A DNA stretch of 64,000 bases, taken from the NCBI RefSeq assembly GCF_037126465.1, contig NC_088201.1, forward strand, positions 87,572,273 to 87,636,272, read 5' to 3'. Under the pieces are notes generated by a model. It did not search any database, was not told where the DNA came from, and saw nothing but the letters and a program-made list of their open reading frames with translations. Below, piece by piece: positions 45,955-55,715 of this stretch (within the stretch, counting starts at the first letter, position 1; each line of letters begins with the position of its first letter). The position numbers and the translations under genes were made by a program. The DNA is from Ornithodoros turicata. Taxonomy: Eukaryota > Arthropoda > Arachnida > Ixodida > Argasidae.

Positions 45955-46437
45955 ATGTCGAGGCGCACTACAAAACAGAACAGACAATTGCTATACATTG
46001 AAGAGATGGACGGATTTTGTACTCGTTACCATACGTCATGGGAGGACCTGATAAAAAGCTGCTTCGAAAAGGAGGAGCCGCGAAACGATTCATTTATCGC
46101 TGCATTTCAATACGTCCTAGACATGGTCGTATTCGGAGATATGGCACAAATTATGGAATTCAAGATGCGAGAACTTGTATGCCGAATCTACAATAGTTAT
46201 AAAAATATTTGCACGTCATCATCGGAAGGACCACTTGGGTTGATGGTGGAGTTTTTGAGGTTTGCTAACGAAGAATTGAAATACACTAGACCAAATGTAA
46301 TTGTAATCATTGCAATGGGTATTGCATTAATCAAGAAAGCAATCAGATCAAATTATCATATACAAACAGTCTATATCGCACGATTCATTACGGATTTGTT
46401 GAAATTACACCTAACGGTTGAAATGGAAAGTACATAA
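45955..46437 (+). CDS. ORF A, 160-aa protein, left arm of Element 2
   Basis: An intact 160-residue frame from MSRRTTKQNR to EMEST. It appears as a mirror copy at 49776-50258 with a single Lys-to-Arg difference, and as a decayed copy in Element 1, where differences mostly keep the frame. The protein looks all-helical: a Trp/Glu-rich N-terminal part (SWEDLIKSCF), a central helix, GPLGLMVEFLRFANEEL at about residues 93-109, then a hydrophobic helix (VIVIIAMGIALI). The G-x-x-V-x-F-x-x-F-A pattern with an upstream FGD recalls BH1 and BH3 regions of Bcl-2-like proteins, but Trp-Gly-Arg and BH2 are missing, so this is a hint only. ORF B starts 66 bp downstream. Confidence 0.62.
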   Translation: MSRRTTKQNRQLLYIEEMDGFCTRYHTSWEDLIKSCFEKEEPRNDSFIAAFQYVLDMVVFGDMAQIMEFKMRELVCRIYNSYKNICTSSSEGPLGLMVEFLRFANEELKYTRPNVIVIIAMGIALIKKAIRSNYHIQTVYIARFITDLLKLHLTVEMEST

Positions 46438-46503
46438 AAAATATTATCACGTGATATATTCCACTAGAGCCTCTACACATTTATTTTATTCTACCAGTCA
46501 AGG

Positions 46504-46851
46504 ATGTCGAATGAACAGAAGTTCAATATTGTCGTGCAAGGTCTGATGTATCATCACTTATTGAAACTCAACAAACATATCAATTGTGGTGGGCCACCGG
46601 ACGATTTTCATCTAATACTCTCTTGTACGCCATTCAAGAACATTCATACAAAGAAAGGAAGCATCAATAAGAGATTGTGTAAGTTCATCGCGACAAAGTG
46701 CAAGTTGTTGAAGCAATACAAACACGGCGACAACATATCACCTGCCTTAATCAACGCTGGATTCAAGCGCCCAATAATCAGAATAAACTACTTGATGTCT
46801 TCGGAATTCATCAATCAAGACAACAAACGAAAACTTCGGAGTTTGGAATAG
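46504..46851 (+). CDS. ORF B, 115-aa basic protein, left arm of Element 2
   Basis: An intact frame starting MSNEQKFNIVVQG, with an identical mirror copy at 49362-49709 and a C-terminally damaged copy in Element 1. The product is Lys/Arg-rich (KRLCKFIATKCKLLKQYKHG), with conserved Cys residues and no signal peptide or membrane segment. I do not recognise a family; a nucleic-acid-binding role is conceivable from charge alone. AATAAA follows the stop (46868) and could serve for polyadenylation. It lies between ORF A and ORF C on the same strand. Confidence 0.6.
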   Translation: MSNEQKFNIVVQGLMYHHLLKLNKHINCGGPPDDFHLILSCTPFKNIHTKKGSINKRLCKFIATKCKLLKQYKHGDNISPALINAGFKRPIIRINYLMSSEFINQDNKRKLRSLE

Positions 46852-46951
46852 AATTGTAATTTATCGAAATAAACAAGAGTATAATTGAAATAATAATTGT
46901 ATTCTTTGTCATAATTCTAATGTATTCTACACAGCGCAACGAAAACAGCTT

Positions 46952-47236
46952 ATGACTAGATTGAAGATTGCTAAGGTGACACTACATACAAGGATCTTCG
47001 CATGGAATCAGCGCTGGCAATCAAAGAGATTTTTTTACACGACCACACTCTATACAACACCGACACCCGAAGGAAAGAATTGTAGAAGAATCGATAATAG
47101 AAATTTAGAGGCATGTTACATCAATCTTTGTTTACAAAGAGGATCACTAATATTTTGCGAAAGCTTATTTTACGAATTAAATTGCGCAGTGTATATATTT
47201 TCTCAGACTATTGGGCAGTTGACAATACTATATTGA
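46952..47236 (+). CDS. ORF C, 94-aa protein, left arm of Element 2
   Basis: An intact frame from MTRLKIAKVT to TILY. The mirror copy at 48977-49261 differs by one residue (KVT/KET), and a fragmentary copy exists in Element 1 (15950-16200). The N-terminal half is basic with WNQRWQSKRFF; the C-terminal half is hydrophobic with Cys residues. No family is recognised. Conservation of the frame in both arms is expected from the palindrome itself, so only the Element 1 relic gives independent support. Confidence 0.5.
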   Translation: MTRLKIAKVTLHTRIFAWNQRWQSKRFFYTTTLYTTPTPEGKNCRRIDNRNLEACYINLCLQRGSLIFCESLFYELNCAVYIFSQTIGQLTILY

Positions 47237-47904
47237 AAGGAATCTATTATCAAATGACGCGAAGGTGGAGTCTACAATTCTAATCATCATAACATGCGGC
47301 ACACAATTCCAATAATATTTTGGGAGAATCGAATCACGCAACTGTCATCAGAAATGTTTAACTAATGAAGATGAGCACTATGCATAAGATATGTAATTAT
47401 AATAAGTAAATATTCCTTTTGCAAACATAACCAAAGCAGCACACATAAACGTAGCTTCAATTCAAAGAATGTACCCGAGGTTTTTAATTAGCCATACTGA
47501 AAAACTATGACTCTATTCGATATGTCACGGCATATGAGGCACTACAAATGGAAGGACATACATTAATTTTAGAAGATTTTAGCTCATAATGAATCAAAAC
47601 GCAATCTCCAACACCAAAGGTTCGTGTTTAAATTTTCAAAGTCAAAACTGTACACTCTTTCTTACAATTTTTTTTTAAGATGTAGATTAAAAAGCTGTCT
47701 ATATAGTCACACACTGTCTACAAGATATTTGTGTGTACATTAATTGATAAAATTTATCAGATCACATTCCGGAGCAGTGGAGACTATCAGTAAGTGTTTC
47801 ATTAAAACTGCTGCCGCAATTTACGAACTGAGTTGTAGAAAGCGTAATTTCACAGCTTTAGCTGGCTCACTTTGATACGCGAAGGTTTTAAGAACTCTTT
47901 TGCG

Positions 47905-48055
47905 ATGACAAAGAATTTAATCGAATGTATTGATGTTTTCTATATACTCTATAACGTATTGTGAATTCTCCACGACGTGGATAGTAAAAGTTACGAATAT
48001 TTTTTGAACAAAATTTACTTAAAACTCGGAGAAAGGGTCACCCGCGTCGTCGAAT
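47905..48055 (+). pseudogene. ORF D, left-arm copy cut at the palindrome centre
   Basis: Begins MTKNLIECID and is colinear with the 82-residue frame at 20462 in Element 1 through KSYEYF and IYLKLGERV. A TGA replaces the CGA of Element 1, and the frame then runs into the GC-rich centre where the arms meet. The matching decayed copy lies on the minus strand. Confidence 0.5.
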
Positions 48056-48176
48056 GCGTTTCGGCAACACGCCGGGCAGCGTTTCCCGGACACCCTTCCG
48101 AAACCGAACGCGATTCGGTGGTGCCCAACGCGAGCGTGTTGCTTTCTTCCGGAAACGGGTTCGTCGACGCGGGTGA
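48041..48176. repeat. GC-rich centre (loop) of the Element 2 palindrome
   Basis: The AT-rich arms end in AGGGTCACCCGCGTCG on the left and its complement on the right. The ~110-120 bp between are strongly GC-rich and themselves imperfectly palindromic: CAACACGC/GCGTGTTG and CGTTTC-GG/CC-GAAACG words pair across 48107. Element 1 has no comparable sequence at this junction; there the unique region passes into the right TIR. Confidence 0.7.
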
Positions 48177-48309
48177 CCCTTTCTCCGAGTTTTAAGTAAA
48201 TTTTGTTCGAAAAATATTCGTAACATTTACTATCCACGTCGTGGAGAATTCACATTACGTTATAGAGTATATAGAAAACATCAATACATTCGATTAAATG
48301 CTTTGTCAT
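48159..48309 (-). pseudogene. ORF D, right-arm copy cut at the palindrome centre
   Basis: Mirror image of 47905-48055 with the same KIYLKLGERVTRV segment and the same in-frame stop. It too is truncated by the central GC-rich sequence. Confidence 0.5.
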
Positions 48310-48976
48310 CGCAAAAGAGTTCTTAAAACCTTCGCGTATCAAAGTGAGCCAGCTAAAGCTGTGAAATTACGCTTTCTACAACTCAGTTCGTAAATTGCGG
48401 CAGCAGTTTTAATTAAACACTTACTGATAGTCTCCACTGCTCCGGAATGTGATCTGATAAATTTTATCAATTAATGTACAAACAAATATCTTGTATACAG
48501 TGTGTGACTATATAGACAGCTTTTTAATCTACATCTTAAAAAAAAATGTAAGAAAGAGTGTACAGTTTTGACTTTGAAAATTTAAACACGAACCTTTGGT
48601 GTTGGAGATTGCGTTTTGATCCATTATGAGCTAAAATCTTCTAAAATTAATGTATGTCCTTCCATTTGTAGTGCCTCATATGCCGTGACATATCGAATAG
48701 AGTCACAGTTTTTCAGTATGGCTAATTAAAAACCTCGGGTACATTCTGTGAATTGAAGCTACGTTTATGTGTGCTGCTTTGGTTAAGTTTACAAAAGGAA
48801 TATTTACTTATTATAATTACATATCTTATGCATAGTGCTCATCTTCATTAGTTAAACATTTCTGATGACAGTTGTGTGATTCGATTCTCCCAAAATCTTA
48901 TTGGAATTGTGTGCCGCATGTTATGATGATTAGAATTGTAGACTCCACCTTCGCGTCATTTGATAATAGATTCCTT

Positions 48977-49261
48977 TCAATATAGTATTGTCAACTGTCC
49001 AATAGTTTGAGAAAATATATACACTGCGCAATTTAATTCGTAAAATAAGCTTTCGCAAAATATTAGTGATCCTCTTTGTAAACAAAGATTGATGTAACAT
49101 GCCTCTAAATTTCTATTGTCGATTCTTCTACAATTCTTTCCTTCGGGTGTCGGTGTTGTATAGAGTGTGGTCGTGTAAAAAAATCTCTTTGATTGCCAGC
49201 GCTGATTCCATGCGAAGATCCTTGTATGTAGTGTCTCCTTAGCAATCTTCAATCTAGTCAT
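48977..49261 (-). CDS. ORF C, right arm of Element 2
   Basis: Mirror copy of 46952-47236, 94 residues, intact, with KET in place of KVT near residue 9. Same order relative to ORFs A and B, pointing toward the palindrome centre. No recognised family. Confidence 0.48.
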   Translation of the reverse strand: MTRLKIAKETLHTRIFAWNQRWQSKRFFYTTTLYTTPTPEGKNCRRIDNRNLEACYINLCLQRGSLIFCESLFYELNCAVYIFSQTIGQLTILY

Positions 49262-49361
49262 AAGCTGTTTTCGTTGCGCTGTGTAGAATACATTAGAATT
49301 ATGACAAAGAATACAGTTATTATTTCAATTATACTCTTGTTTATTTCGATAAATTACAATT

Positions 49362-49709
49362 CTATTCCAAACTCCGAAGTTTTCGTTTGTTGTCTTGATT
49401 GATGAATTCCGAAGACATCAGGTAGTTTATTCTGATTATTGGGCGCTTGAATCCAGCGTTGATTAAGGCAGGTGATATGTTGTCGCCGTGTTTGTATTGC
49501 TTCAACAACTTGCACTTTGTCGCGATGAACTTACACAATCTCTTATTGATGCTTCCTTTCTTTGTATGAATGTTCTTGAATGGCGTACAAGAGAGTATTA
49601 GATGAAAATCGTCCGGTGGCCCACCACAATTGATATGTTTGTTGAGTTTCAATAAGTGATGATACATCAGACCTTGCACGACAATATTGAACTTCTGTTC
49701 ATTCGACAT
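49362..49709 (-). CDS. ORF B, right arm of Element 2
   Basis: Mirror copy of 46504-46851 with an identical 115-residue product. The complete identity indicates that the arms separated recently or are being homogenised. Confidence 0.58.
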   Translation of the reverse strand: MSNEQKFNIVVQGLMYHHLLKLNKHINCGGPPDDFHLILSCTPFKNIHTKKGSINKRLCKFIATKCKLLKQYKHGDNISPALINAGFKRPIIRINYLMSSEFINQDNKRKLRSLE

Positions 49710-49775
49710 CCTTGACTGGTAGAATAAAATAAATGTGTAGAGGCTCTAGTGGAATATATCACGTGATAATATTTT

Positions 49776-50258
49776 TTATGTACTTTCCATTTCAACCGTT
49801 AGGTGTAATTTCAACAAATCCGTAATGAATCGTGCGATATAGACTGTTTGTATATGATAATTTGATCTGATTGCTTTCCTGATTAATGCAATACCCATTG
49901 CAATGATTACAATTACATTTGGTCTAGTGTATTTCAATTCTTCGTTAGCAAACCTCAAAAACTCCACCATCAACCCAAGTGGTCCTTCCGATGATGACGT
50001 GCAAATATTTTTATAACTATTGTAGATTCGGCATACAAGTTCTCGCATCTTGAATTCCATAATTTGTGCCATATCTCCGAATACGACCATGTCTAGGACG
50101 TATTGAAATGCAGCGATAAATGAATCGTTTCGCGGCTCCTCCTTTTCGAAGCAGCTTTTTATCAGGTCCTCCCATGACGTATGGTAACGAGTACAAAATC
50201 CGTCCATCTCTTCAATGTATAGCAATTGTCTGTTCTGTTTTGTAGTGCGCCTCGACAT
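49776..50258 (-). CDS. ORF A, right arm of Element 2
   Basis: Mirror copy of 45955-46437; 160 residues, intact, differing by one Lys-to-Arg change in the ALI(K/R)KAIRSN segment. See the left-arm entry for its features. Confidence 0.6.
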   Translation of the reverse strand: MSRRTTKQNRQLLYIEEMDGFCTRYHTSWEDLIKSCFEKEEPRNDSFIAAFQYVLDMVVFGDMAQIMEFKMRELVCRIYNSYKNICTSSSEGPLGLMVEFLRFANEELKYTRPNVIVIIAMGIALIRKAIRSNYHIQTVYIARFITDLLKLHLTVEMEST

Positions 50259-53200
50259 TTAATTAAATCATATTGGTGCTAATTTTATTTATTAAAATTT
50301 TATTATCAGGTTCATAATCTTCCACCTGGCGTTAGAATTATGAAAGTCAATTTACAAAAAAGATGTGATGTGTAAAGGAAAAACGTTTGCTTTCAGTGAT
50401 TCTATGTACAAGACAGCGCAAGTGACCCTCCTTCCCTAACTTGACTTGTAGGAGCGATTTTATGGCTTTGAATACCTAGACCATTGTTTGGATTCCCCTA
50501 CTCCCTGCGGGCGTAACCTTAACCGAATGTGTACGGGAACTCTCTCACTTCGTTTCCACTAGTGGGTCCTGAATGAAAAAAGACATGTTTCTGTGATGTA
50601 TATTTGCGCTGTGTGATTATGAAAAAATGTTTGCCTAAATTAATTACTGCTTTTGACTTTGTTTCAGATGATCACTCGATTGATATTAATAAAAATATTC
50701 TACTAGTTGGGAATGTATTTTTAAGTTGTGTGCGTTGATTTCCGCTATAGCAAACACAATAATTTGCATTTCAGAGGAGTTGTTTGCGACTTCTGCGTGT
50801 ATTGCAAAGTTAACATAAAACGATGTAATTAAATTTGATTCTCGTTTTCGAACGAGTATTGTTTCTATCATTGAATAAATTTGACTTTCTCTCTTTGCTT
50901 CAGATATTCAATCGAATGATATTTGTGAGTTGAGAATAATGTATGCCTAATAGTTTTGTCTGATCTGAAATACAATAAAATTCATCGTTTCTCATTTGGT
51001 ATTGTTTGCGTCGATAATATTTCTGATTTGCTTAGAAAGTCTATTCTTAGATTTTTTTCTTGATAGAATTCTTATTGTGTTATTGTGTTCTTTAGAATCG
51101 AATAATTCCAATGTCTATTTGCGATCAATAAAAAATTTCGCCTCTGTACACTGGTCCTAAGAATATTTCCTTTTTGGAGGAAAGAATTTGAAAAAGAGAG
51201 AGGATTTCCCCACCCCGCAGATTGACAACAGGTTTCCCGCTTTTGGGCTGTATAGATGGAGAGAGTGACCCCACCGGTCTGCATAGATGGAGAGAGTGAC
51301 CCCACCGTGTCTCGAGTCTGGTTGTACTGTGGAAAGTATAGCTGTGGTGCGTGTTTGGATAACTCTGTCAAGGTAACGTTTATAGTGCCTGAGTAGGATA
51401 TTGTTAGCTCGCAAGGTTGATTTTATGATAGTTCAAAAGATATATTATTTCAAATTGTAATGTTTCGCTATTATTTTCCTGTGTGTTGTTTACATGTTGG
51501 CAGATGCATCGTTCAAAGCCTTTCTCTGCCATTCATCCGTGCATGTTTATCGTTTTGATTGATTCTTTTTCAATTATTTTCCTGCATGTGTCTGTTGTTT
51601 ACCGTTGGTAGATGCACCGTTTAGAGTGTTTCTCTGCTATTCATTCATGCATGTTTCTCGTTTTGTTAGATTGTTCTTCAACTATTTATCCTTTGTGTAC
51701 CTCTTGTTTACGTGTTGGATTTTGGCTCTCTATTAGCTGTTTCAGTAATATTTTCCTGACTGTTGTTTACACGTTGGTAGATGCGCCGTTTAGATTGTTT
51801 CTCTGCTATTCAGCGTTAGCTCTGTGCTGTATTAAATTATTCATCATGTGGCGTTCAAAGTGTTTCTCTGCCATTCATCCGTGCATGTTTATCGTTTTGA
51901 TAGATTCTTTTTCATTTATTTTCCTGCATGTGTCTGTTGTTTATGTGATATGTTTTGGTTCTCTATTAGCTGTTGATCGTGTTTCTCATTATTTCCGTAT
52001 GTCTATGCTGTTTACTTAATAAGAAAATGATTAGTTGTGTAATGTTGGAATAATCTTCTCTATTGCGCTCGAAAATGTTCATAACTGTCAGGTGTACGCC
52101 TCCCGTCTTCAACAAATCAGGGCAGATATTGTTAGAGCTGATTGTTGGCTAGGAGTGTGCTATGTGGTGAAGTTCATTTTTTAATATATTTTCTGTGTTG
52201 AATTCATAAAACAAAGTAAGGTTTGTAGTGTCTCTTAGAATGAAAATTGTATGGGGAAGTCACGAGGATGATTTTATGACAGTTAAAGTGATAGATTATT
52301 CTCCTCTGTTGTTTTGATTAACCAATGTATTGTTATAGATTTTATTTCCTCTTGTGTTCGTGTCCCATGGTCTTCCAGGTTCTCTGCTGTTCACATACAT
52401 CTATCGGCACTTGTAATTAAAGCTCCACTATGGTGGTCACATATAATAATGTTAGACTTTTTATAATAAAACTTTTAATTTAGATTGTAATCATATTGAT
52501 TAAAAATATATTCTTTGATTAAATGTGGTGACCGTTTCTCGTTTTGATATGGCATTGTGTAGCTATTACTTCCCTACATTTGGAGGATTGGTTCTATATT
52601 AATGCTATGTGTTCATCGTGTTGATTCGAATTATTTCCTTATGTCTGCGCTATTCACTTCATAAGAAACTGATTAATTGTGTAATGTTGGAATAATCTTC
52701 CCTATTGCGCTCGAAATTACTTACATCTATAAGGTTCTCGCGTCTCAGAATTTTTATAATAAAACTTGTAATTTTGATTGTAATCGTATTGATTAAGAAT
52801 ATCTTCTTTGATTAAATGTGGTGACTGTTTCTCGTTTTGATATTGTATTGTGTAGCTATTATTTCCCTACATGTTGGAGGATTGGTTCTGTATTAATGCT
52901 ATGTGTTGATCGTGTTGATTCTAATTATTTGCTTATGTCTGCGCTATTCACTTCATAAGAAACTGATTAATTGTGTAATGTTGGAATAATCAGTAGCTAT
53001 TATTTCCCTACATGTTGGAGGATTGGTTCTGTATTAATGCTATGTGTTGATTGTGTTGATTCTAATTATTTGCTTATGTCTATATTTTAACTTGTACTTT
53101 TTGTGTATGACTCCTCTTTGCATGTCTATACATGCATGTAAACCGCCTACTGCGCACCTATTGTATCGGGTAAAAATACGAATGAAGTCGCCCCATGCAT

Positions 53201-53827
53201 TTAAACCGCCTACTGCGCACCTATTGTATCGGGTAAAAATAAGAATGAAGTCGCCCCAGGCGGAAAAATGACGAAAGAAGTCTGCCCAGGCTGAAAAAAT
53301 GTGAGACTTTTTATAATAAAACTTGTAATTTTGATTGTAATCATATGGATTAAAAATATCTTCTTTGATTAAATGTGCTATCCCTTCTGCTTAATTGAAA
53401 ACGCGTGATTATCACTAATAAAATACCCCTTCAATGCTATTGCATCAGATTTTTGACTGAGTTTTTCTCCTTCACACGGAGTCGTAACATAATTCCTGAC
53501 ACTAATGACTTTAATAAATATATTTTCACTTGTACTTTTGTGTATGGCTATCCTTTGCATGTAAACTGCCTACTGCACACCTGTTGTAGCGGGGGAAAAA
53601 TTGCGATTGAATTCGACACAGATTGAGAAATGATGAAAGAAGTCGGCCCAGGCTGAAAAATGTGAGCGGGTAAGCGCGCACGCAACCCTCCGGCCACGCT
53701 CCGCCCACCGGTAAGAGCCTCCACCCGAGCGCCGCCTGCCGCGCGCAGGGAAAAATACGCGCAGGGCTCAGGGGCAGGAATCCTGTAGTTTGGACCCCTT
53801 GTAGCCTGGACAAGACCTATTACTACT

Positions 53828-53833
53828 GATGAT
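53828..53833 (+). repeat. 6-bp target-site duplication of Element 2 (right)
   Basis: GATGAT, identical to 42389-42394. Confidence 0.78.
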
Positions 53834-53975
53834 GACTCGGGTTTTTATGGCGCATGAGCAACTAAGGCTTACAACAAAATGGATATGGTCAGTCTGCAAG
53901 AAACATCTGCTCTGATCATACTCCACTACCTGAATGTACTGTTGGGATGTAACCTGATTAAAACACACGCACACA

Positions 53976-54737
53976 CAGAGGAGCGGCGGAACGTTTTGAG
54001 TTCAGGGGGGACAAGCCTCCGGTTGCCCCCCCCCCCTCCAAATGTCCCAACCCAGATGTACTGCGGTATCTGTGGTTAGAAATTCTTGGCGTGACAAGGG
54101 CAGGAACATCCTTTAATCTGTTGCTGGCGTTGGCATGTATGTGAGCACACACACACGAAGAAAAAACACAAGTCAACGATCCGGCACGCACTGTAGACTC
54201 CACGGCTTCACGAACACTGCTACCCTCAAGCTCTTTCGCAGGATGAATTCCTTGATGACAGAATTATCGTCCAAACTGTCCGGCCTCTCGGGGTAGGCGT
54301 GCAGGACGCAGAGGTGATTAAGACGCTTCTTTCCCATGGAGGATCTCAGAAATGTCTTCACTCTGCGCAATAGTGAAAACGATCGCTTGGGTGTCGCTGA
54401 AGTAGCTGGCATGACCGACAAAACACTGACAAGCTTCTGGACTTCTTTAAGTAGGCATCTGTTTTCATGAGACATATATTTGAACCGTTCCACAACTTGT
54501 GCAGCAGAGAGAACTGACTCGCAAAGAAAAGTGCGGCTATTGCACACGAATACTTTTTCAGTTTGACTACGGGTTTCACAAGGTGCATGATCACAGGATT
54601 GTCTGCCCCTGATATATTTTGAATTAGCCTACTTGAGTCCCTTTTCACCTGGTGGTAATGACGATTTTGCACCCCCTATAGGAATATCAGGGGGGACAAT
54701 GTACTCTTGTCCCCCCCCCTCCGTTCCGCCGCACCTG
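53976..54737. mobile_element. hAT-type element, internally deleted
   Basis: The ends CAGAGGAGCGGCGGAACG and (reverse complement of the right end) CAGGTGCGGCGGAACG match apart from a short gap. The next inner words GGGGGGACAA are also inverted copies. CA-rich octamers flank both ends (CGCACACA and CACACACA), a 7-of-8 duplication weakened by the simple-sequence context. It contains a hAT transposase C-terminus on the minus strand. Confidence 0.72.
54173..54547 (-). pseudogene. hAT transposase C-terminal domain (ZMYM/TTF-type family)
   Basis: The minus strand reads SVLSVMPATSATPKRSFSLL, RRVKTFLRSSMGKKRLNHLC and VLHAYPERPD. P-T-A--KRSFS-LRR-KTYLRSTM---RL--L is the dimerisation block of hAT transposases of the zinc-finger MYM/TTF-type group. 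The N-terminal zinc finger and catalytic residues are absent. It fits inside the element at 53976-54737, leaving a non-autonomous deletion derivative. Confidence 0.85.
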
Positions 54738-55715
54738 CACACACACAAACATAATTATTCTGGTGCGTTCTGGTGTTAACACTTGACTCTTGTGGCGTGT
54801 GATGCGATACCAGGATGGTTCGGGTGTTTTCTGGTTCCCTATGTGCACACTAGACTGACATGCTGTTTTTGATGTTCACGTGAGAGTGGTCGACCGTGGC
54901 ACCAGAATGATTCTAGTGCCTTCCAGTATGCATGGTGTGCGTATCAGACTCACGTAGCGTTTTAAGGGGACCGTTGGAGCGGTATGGCGTGGTTTACAGA
55001 CACCACACATACAGACGCCAACGTACGTGCACTATGCGTTGTTACAATGACAACCGCAATTTGCAGTTATCAGGAACAATCATGAGCTCATTATCGCAAC
55101 TTCTTTTCCAATTGGAATAATACTTGGCTTCGCAAATAATTAAATCGAGTATCGAAATCGAGACGTTTTCACAGCCTTCACTCGAGTTTGAAAACGAATC
55201 TTTGCGTTCTCATTGTCACACAGGACCTTGTTCGCGAACTGGTTTCGTGGTGAGCGGACGCATCTCAGCTGCTCTCCAGGTTCTATGCCCCCTTCACGCC
55301 GCAGCGGCCGTACTAGCTTGTGTGTGTGTGTGTGTGCCTCCCTGCTCTTTGGATTAAGCCTGTTGGACTGAGAATTTAACAACAGGAATTCGACTTAAGC
55401 ACAGTAAGTTCACATAGTATTATTAATTTTGAGGGAATTTACAGGAAATATGGAACAAATGGCGTGGGGAGGACGCGGTTAGTTAGGGTTAGCAGAGAGT
55501 GCTGCTAGGGTGCGTCCCCGCTCGCGTATCCTGTTTTAGGGATTTCACTCAACGTTACAGTTATTTTTTGGGGGTCGTTGGGCTTCTGTTTTTTCTTCGT
55601 TTAGTGCAGAGGTATAGATAGTTTAGGTAGGCGGGTTGTAACATTAGTAGACTTGGTCTAGGTAAGGTATTATGAAGTTAGGCCACTCTATCGCTCGGAC
55701 TAAATAGTCGTAAAA
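54738..55715. other. Unannotated DNA; possible 5' UTR of the downstream LINE
   Basis: No gene is recognised. A (TG)n run lies at 55318-55336. The last few hundred bases, with a GC-mixed GTTAGGGTTAGC patch at 55480, may be the untranslated leader of the R1/LOA-like LINE. Confidence 0.35.

Larger units (their letters stand above)
42395..53827. mobile_element. Element 2: fully palindromic Polinton/Maverick-like element
   Basis: It begins AGTAGTAATAGG and ends CCTATTACTACT, with AG...CT ends, GATGAT on both sides and terminal GTCCAGGCTAC and GAGCCCTGCGCGTATTTTTCC blocks shared with Element 1. The whole 11,433 bp is one inverted repeat: two arms of about 5.65 kb meet at a GC-rich centre near 48107. 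Each arm equals one TIR plus the unique gene region of Element 1, so the TIR has in effect grown to cover the entire element. The arms differ only at scattered bases. Flanking DNA outside 42395 and 53827 is not mirrored. ORFs A-C are intact in both arms. No known Polinton core gene is present. Confidence 0.85.

Noticed and set aside
48041..48176. Parvovirus-type terminal hairpin
   Set aside because: The GC-rich nested palindrome is suggestive, but no parvoviral replication or capsid gene is present in either arm, and the termini and duplications fit Polinton-type integration instead.
42395..53827. Palindrome as a chimeric-read or assembly artefact
   Set aside because: The mirror stops exactly at AG/CT termini with matching 6-bp duplications, outside flanks are not mirrored, the arms differ at scattered bases, and there is a unique asymmetric centre. 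An artefact would not end at element boundaries. Long reads remain the decisive test.
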